A DNA stretch of 64,000 bases, taken from Planococcus circulans. Its GTDB lineage: Bacteria; Bacillota; Bacilli; Bacillales_A; Planococcaceae. The position numbers were made by a program, and so were the translations under genes. Location of the stretch: positions 266,851-330,850 of the forward strand of contig NZ_JAIQCL010000003.1 in assembly GCF_020023385.1 (NCBI RefSeq), in the 5' to 3' direction. Below are positions 16,954 to 24,270 of this stretch, one piece after another; within the stretch, counting starts at the first letter, position 1; every line of letters begins with the position of its first letter. The notes below the pieces were generated by a model that did no database searches, had not been told where the DNA came from, and saw only the letters and a program-made list of their open reading frames with translations.

Positions 16954-17007
16954 CTCTAAAGTAACCAGACACTCGCTATCCAGCGAAAGTCGGAACTTAC
17001 TTTAGAG
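16954..17007 (+). repeat. Extended hairpin in front of the DUF4357 gene
   Basis: CTCTAAAGTAA (16954-16964) pairs perfectly with TTACTTTAGAG (16997-17007). Inside, CC-A-GAC pairs with GTCGG, and TCGCT/AGCGA (16973-16977/16982-16986) close an ATCC loop, giving about 21 base pairs. The 3' arm runs into the ribosome binding site (GAGGAGG, 17005-17011). No T run follows, so it is not a normal terminator. It could mask or position the ribosome binding site. Confidence 0.7.
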
Positions 17008-17018
17008 GAGGACGAAAA

Positions 17019-17456
17019 ATGAAGGAGTACTACGTTAAGAAAATCCAGCACCCGCAAGAAGGCGAGCTCTATCAATTTCTGGAACTAGATGCCCAGACAG
17101 GCGAGGAACAGGCCATCAATCCGTTTGAAACGGGGATGCTGCAGCTCTATGCGGAGAAGGAGCCAGCACCTGAAATCTTTTCCATCACCTCCAAGCGTGG
17201 AGCGGATGCGACCGGATTTTACCGGGACGCGAAATTTGTCGTGCAGCGGGGATCCAAGTTTGCGGCGTCAACTTCGCCGAAATGCCCTCAAAAATACATC
17301 AAGCTGCGCGAGAACTTAGTGCTGGATAAGTTGCTTGTGCCGTTCGAGCATCAACTCCTGTTGATGGAAGACACCGAGTTTGATTCGCCGATGATGGCGA
17401 TGGGCGCAGTGATCGGCGGCTGGGTACGAGGATCGCATGATTGGAAAGAAACGTGA
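17019..17456 (+). CDS. DUF4357 domain protein
   Basis: A 145-residue protein. The C-terminal part matches the DUF4357 pattern: SKRGADATGFYRDAKFVV (about 58-75), then a Ser/Ala-rich segment, LRENLV, and the closing FDSPMMAMGAVIGGWVRGSHDW region, which parallels the FxSPSxAAxxVxGxxxxGxxxW ending of that domain. DUF4357 is usually a C-terminal appendage of DUF4268, GIY-YIG or restriction-modification proteins. Here it stands almost alone with a short N-terminal extension. The start has a strong GAGGAGG that overlaps a hairpin arm. It follows the PLD-helicase gene by 100 bases and is probably part of the same accessory unit. Function unknown. Confidence 0.75.
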   Translation: MKEYYVKKIQHPQEGELYQFLELDAQTGEEQAINPFETGMLQLYAEKEPAPEIFSITSKRGADATGFYRDAKFVVQRGSKFAASTSPKCPQKYIKLRENLVLDKLLVPFEHQLLLMEDTEFDSPMMAMGAVIGGWVRGSHDWKET

Positions 17457-17495
17457 AAAAGCGGAAGGGCTGATTTTAGCCCTTCCGCTTTTTGT
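17456..17495. terminator. Bidirectional intrinsic terminator
   Basis: Perfect 16-bp stem (AAAAAGCGGAAGGGCT at 17456-17471 with 17478-17493), T-rich downstream. It ends the DUF4357 unit and can also serve the converging oxidoreductase gene. Confidence 0.9.
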
Positions 17496-17510
17496 ATTTT
17501 TAGCCTGAAC

Positions 17511-18497
17511 TTACAATTTAACGATGGTCCGCCCCAAATGCTGGCCATTCTTGATGGCGTCGATCGCCTCGGTCAATTCTTCCAGTGAAATTTCGTTCAC
17601 CAGTGTCGTGTCGGCGATGTTCCATTCGCTGGCCATCTTCTCCCAAATGCTTCCGCGCTTCTCGATCGGCACATTGACAGAGTCGATGCCGAGCAGGTTG
17701 ACGGCTCTCAGGATGAACGGCAGGACAGTGGTGTTCACTGGAAGGCCGCCCGCGTTGCCGCACATGCTCATGCTGCCGCCGTAGGAAATCTGCGGAATCA
17801 ATGCAGAGGCCACATCTCCGCCGACCGTATCCAGCACATAGTCGAAACGGGTCTTGGCGAGTGGCTTCTTGGCGTCTCCGAGCTGGTCTGCAAAAACAAC
17901 ATTGGCTGCGCCCAGTGATTTGGCGACTTCTTCCTGATGCTCTTTCCGCACCAAAGCGGAGACGTTTTTATAGCCGATTTTAGAGAGGATCTGTAAGGCA
18001 ATGCTGCCGACTCCGCCGGTTGAGCCCGTCACCAGTATTTCCGGATTGTCTGCAACGTTCATCCCGTTCTTCTCGAGTGCAAGAATGGAAAGTGCTGCAG
18101 TGAATCCGGCCGTGCCGAATACCATGGCATCCTTCAAGCTCATAGTATCTGGCAATGGCACAATCCACTCCGCAGGGATGCGGGCGTATTCTGAAAAGCC
18201 GCCTGTATGGCTCATGCCCATCGTAAATCCGGTTACGATCACTTCCTGGCCTTCTGTAAAGCGCGAGTCTTTCGATTCCACGATGGTGCCGCTCAAATCG
18301 ATTCCCGGAATCATCGGGTAGTTTCGGATGACCCCTGAATTTTTCTGGACAGCCAGCATATCTTTGTAATTGATCGACGAATAGGCGACTTTGATCAAAA
18401 CATCCCCTTCGGAAAGTTGATCTGCAGTTACTTCTTCCAACCCATAGACGATCTGGTCTTCCTGTTCCTTGACTCTGATGGCTTTGAATGAGTTCAC
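17511..18497 (-). CDS. YhdH/YhfP-family quinone oxidoreductase (acrylyl-CoA reductase type)
   Basis: A 328-residue medium-chain dehydrogenase/reductase without the zinc cysteines. The N-terminal GroES-like fold includes YSSINYKDMLA and PMIPGIDLSGTI. The nucleotide-binding part has VTGSTGGVGSIALQILSKIG near residue 150. The family reduces quinones or acryloyl-CoA-like enones with NADPH. The start is GTG 18497, preceded by AAGGGGAAATTA, which gives the usual family length; an open frame extends 21 codons further upstream without a ribosome site. A perfect 17-bp palindrome lies 25 bases upstream of this start, suggesting a dedicated repressor. Confidence 0.88.
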   Translation of the reverse strand: MNSFKAIRVKEQEDQIVYGLEEVTADQLSEGDVLIKVAYSSINYKDMLAVQKNSGVIRNYPMIPGIDLSGTIVESKDSRFTEGQEVIVTGFTMGMSHTGGFSEYARIPAEWIVPLPDTMSLKDAMVFGTAGFTAALSILALEKNGMNVADNPEILVTGSTGGVGSIALQILSKIGYKNVSALVRKEHQEEVAKSLGAANVVFADQLGDAKKPLAKTRFDYVLDTVGGDVASALIPQISYGGSMSMCGNAGGLPVNTTVLPFILRAVNLLGIDSVNVPIEKRGSIWEKMASEWNIADTTLVNEISLEELTEAIDAIKNGQHLGRTIVKL

Positions 18498-18521
18498 ATT
18501 AATTTCCCCTTCCAGTACCTT

Positions 18522-18538
18522 AGTTTTGCAGCAAAACT
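18522..18538. promoter_or_regulatory. Perfect 17-bp palindrome upstream of the quinone oxidoreductase gene
   Basis: AGTTTTGCAGCAAAACT reads the same on both strands apart from its central base. It sits in the leader/promoter region of the gene ending at 18497 and fits a dimeric repressor site. No regulator gene lies next to it. Confidence 0.55.
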
Positions 18539-18695
18539 GCTTGAATACAAAATCTACCATTCTAAAGCGGATACCGTCAATCTGGAGAGGCCGGGTTGGC
18601 TCTGTACTTTCTGGAATTCCGCATTAAAAAACAAGCTTCTCACAGGAAAATGGTATATTTACTTTAATTGATTTTACATAAAGAGGAGGGCCACT

Positions 18696-19166
18696 ATGGA
18701 AACAGTCTATTTGGCAGGGGGATGTTTATGGGGAGTGCAGGCTTTCATCAAAACCTTGCCCGGCGTCGAGTCTACAGAAGCAGGAAGGGCCAATGGAACA
18801 AGTCCTCTACTTGAGAGTGATTATGATGGCTATGCCGAATGTGTAAAAACCACATTTGACCCGGCCGTCGTATCAATCACTGGATTGATGGAGTATTTGT
18901 TTGAAATCATCGATCCAACCAGTTTGAACAAACAAGGCGAGGATGTTGGCGAGAAATACAGAACGGGCGTTTACAGCGAAAATCCTGCCCATCTAACAGA
19001 GGCGAAGGCATTCATTGATGAAAGAAATGATTCGGATCTTATCGTGGTCGAAGTTTTGCCGCTTACAAACTATGTGAGGAGTGCGGAAGAACATCAGGAC
19101 CGGTTAGCCAGATGCCCGACTGATTACTGTCATATTCCAGAAGAATTGATGAATAAGTATAAATAA
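18696..19166 (+). CDS. MsrA-family peptide methionine sulfoxide reductase (divergent)
   Basis: A 156-residue protein with the MsrA active-site pattern GGCLWGVQAF, with Cys10 in place of the usual GCFWG phenylalanine context (Leu instead of Phe). Further MsrA-like segments are YAECVKTTFDP, FEIIDPTSLNKQGEDVGEKYRTGVY and the C-terminal YCHIPEELMNKYK. The region around GRANGTSP replaces the normal GYxGG segment. It is therefore a divergent branch whose substrate may be free or protein-bound methionine S-sulfoxide. The ribosome binding site is GAGGAGGG. No partner MsrB is nearby. The next gene, also redox-related, starts 113 bases later. Confidence 0.8.
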   Translation: METVYLAGGCLWGVQAFIKTLPGVESTEAGRANGTSPLLESDYDGYAECVKTTFDPAVVSITGLMEYLFEIIDPTSLNKQGEDVGEKYRTGVYSENPAHLTEAKAFIDERNDSDLIVVEVLPLTNYVRSAEEHQDRLARCPTDYCHIPEELMNKYK

Positions 19167-19205
19167 AGCTGGATTGTCAGATTTCCTCCGTTTCGTCCAG
19201 AACAT

Positions 19206-19224
19206 TTAATTGAGAACAATTATC
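19206..19224. promoter_or_regulatory. Possible Fur-type box
   Basis: The 19-mer here, within ATTGAGAACAATTATC, matches the classical Fur consensus (GATAATGATAATCATTATC) at 12 of 19 positions, including the whole 3' half ATTATC. It lies 56-74 bases upstream of the flavin reductase gene. Suggestive only. Confidence 0.35.
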
Positions 19225-19279
19225 ACTTGTTGTATAGTAGATGATAACAGAGAAAGAACATTGAGGGGGAAAATAGATT

Positions 19280-19996
19280 ATGCAAATTTACTGGACGAAA
19301 ATAAACAAGATCATTGAAGAAACACCTGAGGTCAGAACCTACCTTCTGGATCGCCCGGAAGAATTCACTTGGCAGGAAGGTTCCCATACCCACTTCGCTT
19401 TGGAAGGGTTTAACGCTGGAGAGAAACCGAACCGTGGATTGATCCGCCATATGTCCATCTCTACATTGCCGCATGAAAATTCGATCGGCATCACGACACG
19501 CATCAGAGAGCAGTGTTCTGAATTTAAAGCGGCTCTAAGAAACCTCGGAGTCGGCGATGAAGTAGCGATTTTTAAAACGCATTCGAATGTCCCGCTCAAA
19601 AGAGAAGACAAAAATGTCTACCTATTGTCATCGGGTGTCGGCCTGGCGACGTTCCGGCCGCTTGTGCTGGATTATTTCGAACGTGCCGACCAGGTCAATC
19701 AAATCCATTCGTTGAACATCGACTCATCAAAAGATTTCCTGTTCACGGATGTCTTTGAATCCGCACCTGACAAGAAGTTCACCTCACAATTCGTCGATAA
19801 CCGCCGCGACTATTATGAAGAAGTGAAGAAGCTTGCAGCAGACAAAGATGGCCTTTTCTATGTTGTCGGAAGCGATGACTTCCTTATGGAAAACATTAAA
19901 TTGCTGCGTGAGCAGGGCGTCAAGACCGCACAGATCATGCTCGACAAGCGTGAACAGTCGATGCCTGACTTTTTATCAGTTGATTTGGCAGTCTAA
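19280..19996 (+). CDS. FNR-type FAD-binding oxidoreductase
   Basis: A 238-residue flavoprotein of the ferredoxin-NADP reductase superfamily. The FAD-binding beta barrel carries RHMSIST (residues about 57-63, the RxYS-type motif with Met for Tyr) and GDEVAIF. The NAD(P) domain carries SSGVGLATFRPLVL near residue 117 and ends with FYVVGSDDFLMENIKLLREQG. No iron-sulphur motif is present, so electrons must pass to a separate acceptor. The start has TTGAGGGGGA. A weak Fur-like box upstream raises the possibility of an iron-siderophore reductase role, which the sequence alone does not prove. Confidence 0.8.
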   Translation: MQIYWTKINKIIEETPEVRTYLLDRPEEFTWQEGSHTHFALEGFNAGEKPNRGLIRHMSISTLPHENSIGITTRIREQCSEFKAALRNLGVGDEVAIFKTHSNVPLKREDKNVYLLSSGVGLATFRPLVLDYFERADQVNQIHSLNIDSSKDFLFTDVFESAPDKKFTSQFVDNRRDYYEEVKKLAADKDGLFYVVGSDDFLMENIKLLREQGVKTAQIMLDKREQSMPDFLSVDLAV

Positions 19997-20054
19997 GCCG
20001 GATCGTCAATTTTTCTTGAAACACCCTTAAGTATCCCAGCAATTAGTTGAATAA

Positions 20055-20102
20055 AAAAAAGCCTAATTCCTCGTTCAAGAAAGGGGAATTAGGCTTTTTT
20101 GT
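20055..20102. terminator. Bidirectional intrinsic terminator
   Basis: Perfect 16-bp stem (AAAAAAGCCTAATTCC at 20055-20070 with 20085-20100) with runs of A before and T after. It lies between the converging flavin reductase and AI-2E-type genes. Confidence 0.92.
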
Positions 20103-20162
20103 CTTTTAATACCCGTAAGCTCATACGTGCATATGGCTTGAATCACAAACATTTCAGCAGTT

Positions 20163-21404
20163 CTATTGGGTACGTCTCAGTTTCTTTTTCAGGTTCAGCT
20201 GTTTCTTCTTTTTCTTTTCTGAGACCAGCGGCTTTGGCGCAGGATTGTACTCATCATCGTACAGTCCGGTATAGCGCTGGTACCAGGTGAATAGGTGGAC
20301 GAGAAACACTTTGGTGACGGCGTAGGCCGGGATTCCGAGAATGACGCCGGGAATGCCGAAGAGATTTCCCGCCGTCAACAAGACAGCGATGATGGTGACG
20401 GGATGGATATTCAGGTTGCTGCCGAGAATGAGCGGCTGGATGACGCGGCCTTCCAACGTCTGTTCGATGAAGAAGACAATCAGCACTTTGACGAGCATGA
20501 TGGGCGGGTGCAGCACGATGGCGATGATGACAATCGGGAAGAAAGCGATAAAGGTGCCGAGAAAAGGAATCAGGTTCAAAGCGCCGGCTGTAATAGCCAG
20601 TATCAATGCATATTCGAGGCCGATGATGCTGAAGCCGATCCAAAAAATCAGGCCGACGAAAAAAGCCACGAGCAGCTGGCCCCGGATATACTGGCTGATC
20701 TGCAGGTTCGTTTCGCGCAGCAGCAGGTAAGTATGCTCGCGCATTCTCGAAGGGACCAGCTTCATGATGTGGTAAGGCAGGTGATGGCCATCCTTCAAGA
20801 GGTAGAAAAGGATGAAGGGCGTTGTGATGATGGCCAGCACGGTGGTCGACAGGATGCCGAAGATACTGCCGATGCCGGTAACCGTCGTATCGACAACATC
20901 GTCCGCCTGGTCCGTAATGGAAGTGGACAGGCTGTCATCTTCACCTGTCAGCTGCATCTGGAGCTGTGACAGCAAATCGCTTTGGAAAAAGGCGTCGATC
21001 TGTGAGATGAAGCTGGTTAAATACTCTTGCCAGTTGTCCAAAAGGCTGAGCGTCTGTTCCCGGATAATCGGGATCAAAGTCGCGATGCCCCACGCCAACA
21101 ATGCGGCGATCACGACAAAGACGATGGTGATGCCGCCAGCGCGCGGGATGTTTTTCGTTTCCATCCAATCGATGAATGGATTCAGCAGGTAGTACAAGAC
21201 ACCAGCCATAATCAGCGGCAGCCCCATGACATCAAAAAAAGCGACAAGCGGCTGGAAGATAAAGCTGACTTTCGGCAGCAGCAGTAAATTCAGCAGAATC
21301 AATAGGACAATGATCAGTACGGATACCGCTTTGTTGTTCAGCACCCATTTCGCAAACCAGGAAGCTGCATGGCTTAGCGCGTTTTTGTTTTTGTCCTGCT
21401 CCAT
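20163..21404 (-). CDS. AI-2E/PerM-family membrane transporter
   Basis: A 413-residue membrane protein of the AI-2E (PerM/TqsA) family, with about eight predicted helices. Typical segments are the first helix pair with VLYYLLNPFIDWMETKNIPR (about residues 75-95), the large extracytoplasmic helical loop (about 130-190), LLRETNLQISQYIRGQLLVA, and the conserved C-terminal GNLFGIPGVILGIPAYAV. Family members export small molecules or act as ion antiporters, and the substrate here is unknown. ATG 21404 is chosen with GAGGTG upstream; in-frame GTG codons just ahead overlap that site. The tail is extremely lysine-rich (SEKKKKKQLNLKKKL). It is monocistronic. Confidence 0.88.
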   Translation of the reverse strand: MEQDKNKNALSHAASWFAKWVLNNKAVSVLIIVLLILLNLLLLPKVSFIFQPLVAFFDVMGLPLIMAGVLYYLLNPFIDWMETKNIPRAGGITIVFVVIAALLAWGIATLIPIIREQTLSLLDNWQEYLTSFISQIDAFFQSDLLSQLQMQLTGEDDSLSTSITDQADDVVDTTVTGIGSIFGILSTTVLAIITTPFILFYLLKDGHHLPYHIMKLVPSRMREHTYLLLRETNLQISQYIRGQLLVAFFVGLIFWIGFSIIGLEYALILAITAGALNLIPFLGTFIAFFPIVIIAIVLHPPIMLVKVLIVFFIEQTLEGRVIQPLILGSNLNIHPVTIIAVLLTAGNLFGIPGVILGIPAYAVTKVFLVHLFTWYQRYTGLYDDEYNPAPKPLVSEKKKKKQLNLKKKLRRTQ

Positions 21405-21548
21405 CACGTGCACCTCTTTCCCGAATAAACCTGTTTCAGCAGCATGGAACCGATATTCTTTTATATACTTAAAATACCCGTATAGCGCATTTTCACACCG
21501 ATTCGAATTTTTATTTTGTCATCACCGATACGATTTCTTCAACTTCTC

Positions 21549-21730
21549 TGTGGATAGCGAACGACAACTTTCCGTAATAGTTTATCCACATGTGGATAAG
21601 CGGTAAAGAATGACGAAACGGCAAAGTTATCCCCGTTTCAAGCTGAAATCATCCACATATCCAAGATTCCGTCGGATAACTCGACGGGTTTTTCATTTAT
21701 TGCCGTTTTTTTCTTGAGGATTGGGGATAA
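21549..21730. promoter_or_regulatory. Cluster of DnaA boxes in a 430-bp intergenic region
   Basis: TTATCCACA at 21582-21590 and TGTGGATAA at 21591-21599 are two perfect, abutting, opposite DnaA boxes. Near matches with one mismatch lie at 21549-21557 (TGTGGATAG), 21649-21657 (TCATCCACA) and 21722-21730 (TGGGGATAA), and one with two mismatches at 21627-21635 (TTATCCCCG). Apart from this cluster I see no gene in 21405-21840. No dnaA, dnaN or rep gene is present, so this is likely a DnaA-titration or regulatory cluster rather than the main origin. Confidence 0.7.
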
Positions 21731-21840
21731 CCTGTTGAATCCATCGAAGCGATTGAGTAGATTTTCATTTCCCGGGAAATCTTTCGGAACTTCCATCCAA
21801 TTGACCCGTAGAATAGACAAGAGCTCAGGAGGTGCGGCAT

Positions 21841-22206
21841 ATGGAAGTTTTACTTATTTGGCTGGCCATTATTTTCGGCTTCGGATTTTTAAGGATATTT
21901 TTGAGAAAGCGGTTCGGCATTGATGAGGAAGAGCGGGCGGGTATCCAGGTAAGGCGGTTCGAACGCTGGAACGGCTGGGTGATGCTGGGAGCGATTATTG
22001 TGTTGTTTATGCTTCTCCCGGATTCGCTGGAAGTGTTTTTCTCTTGGCTGATGATCGTTTTCCTCATCGTAAACGGGGTACAAGTTTTTCTGGAATGGAA
22101 ATACTTGCAAGAATCCCGAAAATATCAAGTATCGCTTATCTATTTTGCGATTACAGTGCTGGCTGTCGTGTTGTTCATCAGCTATGTCGGATGGCAAATA
22201 GGGTAG
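21841..22206 (+). CDS. DUF4181-like small membrane protein
   Basis: A 121-residue protein with about four membrane segments (about 2-18, 42-58, 63-82, 97-118) and an arginine-rich loop after the first (LRKRFGIDEEERAG). The segment VFLEWKYLQESRKYQVSL recalls the DUF4181 family of Bacillales. Start ATG 21841 follows a perfect AGGAGGTG. A paralogue follows 52 bases later with the same layout, so the two may form a heteromeric pair. Function unknown. Confidence 0.7.
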   Translation: MEVLLIWLAIIFGFGFLRIFLRKRFGIDEEERAGIQVRRFERWNGWVMLGAIIVLFMLLPDSLEVFFSWLMIVFLIVNGVQVFLEWKYLQESRKYQVSLIYFAITVLAVVLFISYVGWQIG

Positions 22207-22258
22207 CATCAAAAGTTCAGTTCGATAGATGCGAAGTAATGATTGGGGAGTGAGTGAA

Positions 22259-22633
22259 GTGGATGCGTTGATTTTGATCGGGTTCTTCATCAGCATGGCA
22301 CTAGTCGTCCTGATGCTGAAAAAGCTAGAAAAAAAGTATGGGGTAGACCGGGCAGAAGCTGGAGAGCCATTGAAGAAAATCGAACGCTCGGCAGGTTGGA
22401 TCAGCGGGATCAGTTTAATCGGACTTATTGGCCTGGCGACAGCTGGGGTAGCGATCAACTACATGATTGTCCTGTTGTGCTTTGGAGGATTAGCTGTACT
22501 TCAAACTTTGATCGAATGGAAATACGTCGGGAATTCACGACGCTCTCTTGTCAGCTTACTGCTGACGATTGTGTTCATCCTGTCCATACTGGGTCTGATG
22601 GGCTTAGCGGAATGGACAGCTGTGGATTTATAG
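22259..22633 (+). CDS. DUF4181-like small membrane protein, paralogue
   Basis: A 124-residue membrane protein parallel to the gene at 21841: first helix, charged linker LKKLEKKYGVDRAEAG, then three helices with TLIEWKYVGNSRRSLVSL at the position of EWKYLQESRKYQVSL in the neighbour. GTG 22259 is preferred as the start because GGGGAG lies eight bases upstream and the N-terminus then aligns with the paralogue. ATG 22229 lacks a ribosome site. The pair likely arose by tandem duplication. Function unknown. Confidence 0.7.
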   Translation: MDALILIGFFISMALVVLMLKKLEKKYGVDRAEAGEPLKKIERSAGWISGISLIGLIGLATAGVAINYMIVLLCFGGLAVLQTLIEWKYVGNSRRSLVSLLLTIVFILSILGLMGLAEWTAVDL

Positions 22634-22695
22634 AAGAAAAGAATAAGCTTTACCTGCTCGTTGCTCTGTGTCAGGTCAACTGACGCTATAGACCA

Positions 22696-22737
22696 CGATG
22701 AAAAAGGCATTCCGCCAAAGGAATGCCTTTTTCATCG
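22696..22737. terminator. Bidirectional intrinsic terminator
   Basis: Perfect 18-bp stem (22696-22713 with 22720-22737, core AAAAAGGCATTCC) and a 6-base loop. The 3' end of the converging tetR-type gene overlaps it by six bases. Confidence 0.92.
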
Positions 22738-23325
22738 TCTTTCATCTTCCACTACCACCGCGCCTTTATACATTTTGCCGTGGAGATCAGCCAGCTTTCC
22801 GGCCATGATTTCAGGAGAATCGTTAAAATCCTGTTTAATCCAATACAGAAAGAATCCCAGGCTGCCGTAGGTGACAAAGTAATTGAGCGCAGCTATATCG
22901 AGCTCACTTTCTTCCTCCAGGCGCAGCTCGGTGGCAGCCACTTGGACCAGGCTTTCACAAAACTGGTTCTGCGAGCCGGGGAGTACTTCTCCTTGGATGA
23001 TCAGCCGAAAGATAAACTGATGTTCATACATGTATTCGAAAATTGGCAGATGACGCTGCACATCTGTCGAGGAAAAGCGTTCCAACTCCTGGAAACTTTT
23101 CCGGAAATAGCCGACGAGGCCGTCCAGATGGTCTTCGACGACGGCCGCTAGCAGCTCGTTCAGATCCGTGTAATGGGAATAGAAGGTGACACGGTTGCAG
23201 TCAGCTTGCTTTGTGACTTCGGTGATGGTTAGCTGCTGGAGCTCTTTTTCTTCCATCAGCTGAAGCAGCGCTGTTTTCAGCTTTTTTTTGGTCCGCAGAA
23301 TACGGCGGTCTTCTGTGCCCTTCAT
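22732..23325 (-). CDS. TetR-family transcriptional regulator
   Basis: A 197-residue regulator. The N-terminal TetR helix-turn-helix spans about residues 10-57 (KLKTALLQLMEEKELQQLTITEVTKQA, then CNRVTFYSHYTDLNELL with the recognition helix). The remainder is the variable helical ligand domain. A ribosome binding site AGGAGGAG precedes ATG 23325. It is divergent from the short-chain dehydrogenase gene at 23483, and at least one palindrome (TGTCC-N7-GGACA) lies between them. Control of that gene and of itself is therefore the natural inference. Confidence 0.9.
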   Translation of the reverse strand: MKGTEDRRILRTKKKLKTALLQLMEEKELQQLTITEVTKQADCNRVTFYSHYTDLNELLAAVVEDHLDGLVGYFRKSFQELERFSSTDVQRHLPIFEYMYEHQFIFRLIIQGEVLPGSQNQFCESLVQVAATELRLEEESELDIAALNYFVTYGSLGFFLYWIKQDFNDSPEIMAGKLADLHGKMYKGAVVVEDERR

Positions 23326-23343
23326 CTTGAGCTCCTCCTGTTG

Positions 23344-23417
23344 TGTCCGAAAAATGGACAGGTTTGTAAATTAAGTATGACATGAATCTTGAATAATGGA
23401 CAAACTCAATGATTGTC
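23344..23417. promoter_or_regulatory. Candidate TetR operators in divergent promoter region
   Basis: TGTCCGAAAAATGGACA (23344-23360) has perfect 5-bp arms. A second, weaker pair GACAA (23399-23403) and TTGTC (23413-23417) lies 50 bp away. Both carry the GGACA/TGTCC-type half site and lie between the tetR-type and SDR genes. Confidence 0.5.
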
Positions 23418-23482
23418 TGTTAACTTACATATGTAGTTTATTTTGAAAATGAATTTCAGCAGAATTTTAGGAGGAACAGAAA

Positions 23483-24217
23483 ATGGCACGTTTAGAAGGT
23501 AAAGTAGCGATTATTACAGGTGCGGCCCAAGGCATGGGTGCATCACATGCGAAAAAATTCATCGAAGAGGGTGCGAAGGTCGTGCTGACGGATTTGAACG
23601 AAGAAAAAGGCCAGGCTTTGGCAGCTGAACTTGGAGAAGATGCATTGTTCGTTAAGCAGAACGTGACGAGCGCGGAAGATTGGGAAGCAGTTGTGGCACA
23701 AGCCGAAAAAGCATTCGGTCCGGTGAACGTGCTGGTCAATAATGCCGGCATCACGATGGCGAAATCGATTCTTCAGACGACAGAAGAAGAATACCGCCGC
23801 ATTGTGGACATTAACCAGGTATCTGTGTTCCTTGGTATGAAAACCGTCATCCCGTCCATGCAAAAAGCCGGCGGCGGGTCGATCGTCAACATTTCATCCA
23901 TGAATGGTTTGGTGGCTGGTGCCATCGGCTATACCGATACGAAATTCGCAGTTCGGGGTATGACCAAAGCGGCAGCGATGGAATGCGCCAACTACGGCAT
24001 CCGTGTGAATTCCGTGCACCCCGGCGTTATTGCGACCCCGATGGTTGTTCAGGAAGACACCAAAGCGGCAGTCGAGGAATTTTCAAAGCATATCCCGTTG
24101 AAGCGCGTCGCACAATCAGAGGAAGTATCCAATATGGTGATGTTTCTTGCTTCGGACGAAGCAAGCTATTCCACAGGTTCGGAGTTTGTGGTGGACGGCG
24201 GCATGACAGCTCAATAA
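23483..24217 (+). CDS. Short-chain dehydrogenase/reductase
   Basis: A 244-residue classical SDR. The cofactor motif TGAAQGMG is at residues 12-19, NNAG at 86-89, and the catalytic tetrad is Asn111, Ser138/139 (NISSMNG), Tyr150 and Lys154 (YTDTK). Asp38-type acidic residue in LTDLNEEKG indicates NAD(H) preference. Overall it resembles the cyclopentanol/3-alpha-hydroxysteroid dehydrogenase-like branch, but the substrate cannot be fixed. The start has TAGGAGGAAC. It is likely induced through the divergent TetR-family regulator, perhaps in response to its alcohol or ketone substrate. A terminator follows. Confidence 0.88.
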   Translation: MARLEGKVAIITGAAQGMGASHAKKFIEEGAKVVLTDLNEEKGQALAAELGEDALFVKQNVTSAEDWEAVVAQAEKAFGPVNVLVNNAGITMAKSILQTTEEEYRRIVDINQVSVFLGMKTVIPSMQKAGGGSIVNISSMNGLVAGAIGYTDTKFAVRGMTKAAAMECANYGIRVNSVHPGVIATPMVVQEDTKAAVEEFSKHIPLKRVAQSEEVSNMVMFLASDEASYSTGSEFVVDGGMTAQ

Positions 24218-24225
24218 GCAGAAAT

Positions 24226-24270
24226 AAATACGGCCATTACGCGGATTTCAGCGTAATGGCCGTATTTTTA
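24226..24270. terminator. Bidirectional intrinsic terminator
   Basis: Perfect 17-bp stem (AAATACGGCCATTACGC at 24226-24242 with 24251-24267), loop of eight bases, T run after. It overlaps the last bases of the converging membrane protein gene. Confidence 0.92.

Noticed and set aside
20254..21287. Long plus-strand frames opposite the AI-2E gene
   Set aside because: They are antisense shadows of a biased coding sequence, without ribosome sites, and the proteins have repetitive acidic composition.
21549..21730. Main chromosomal or plasmid origin
   Set aside because: No dnaA, dnaN, rep or par gene is nearby and no clear AT-rich unwinding element, so only a DnaA-box cluster is claimed.
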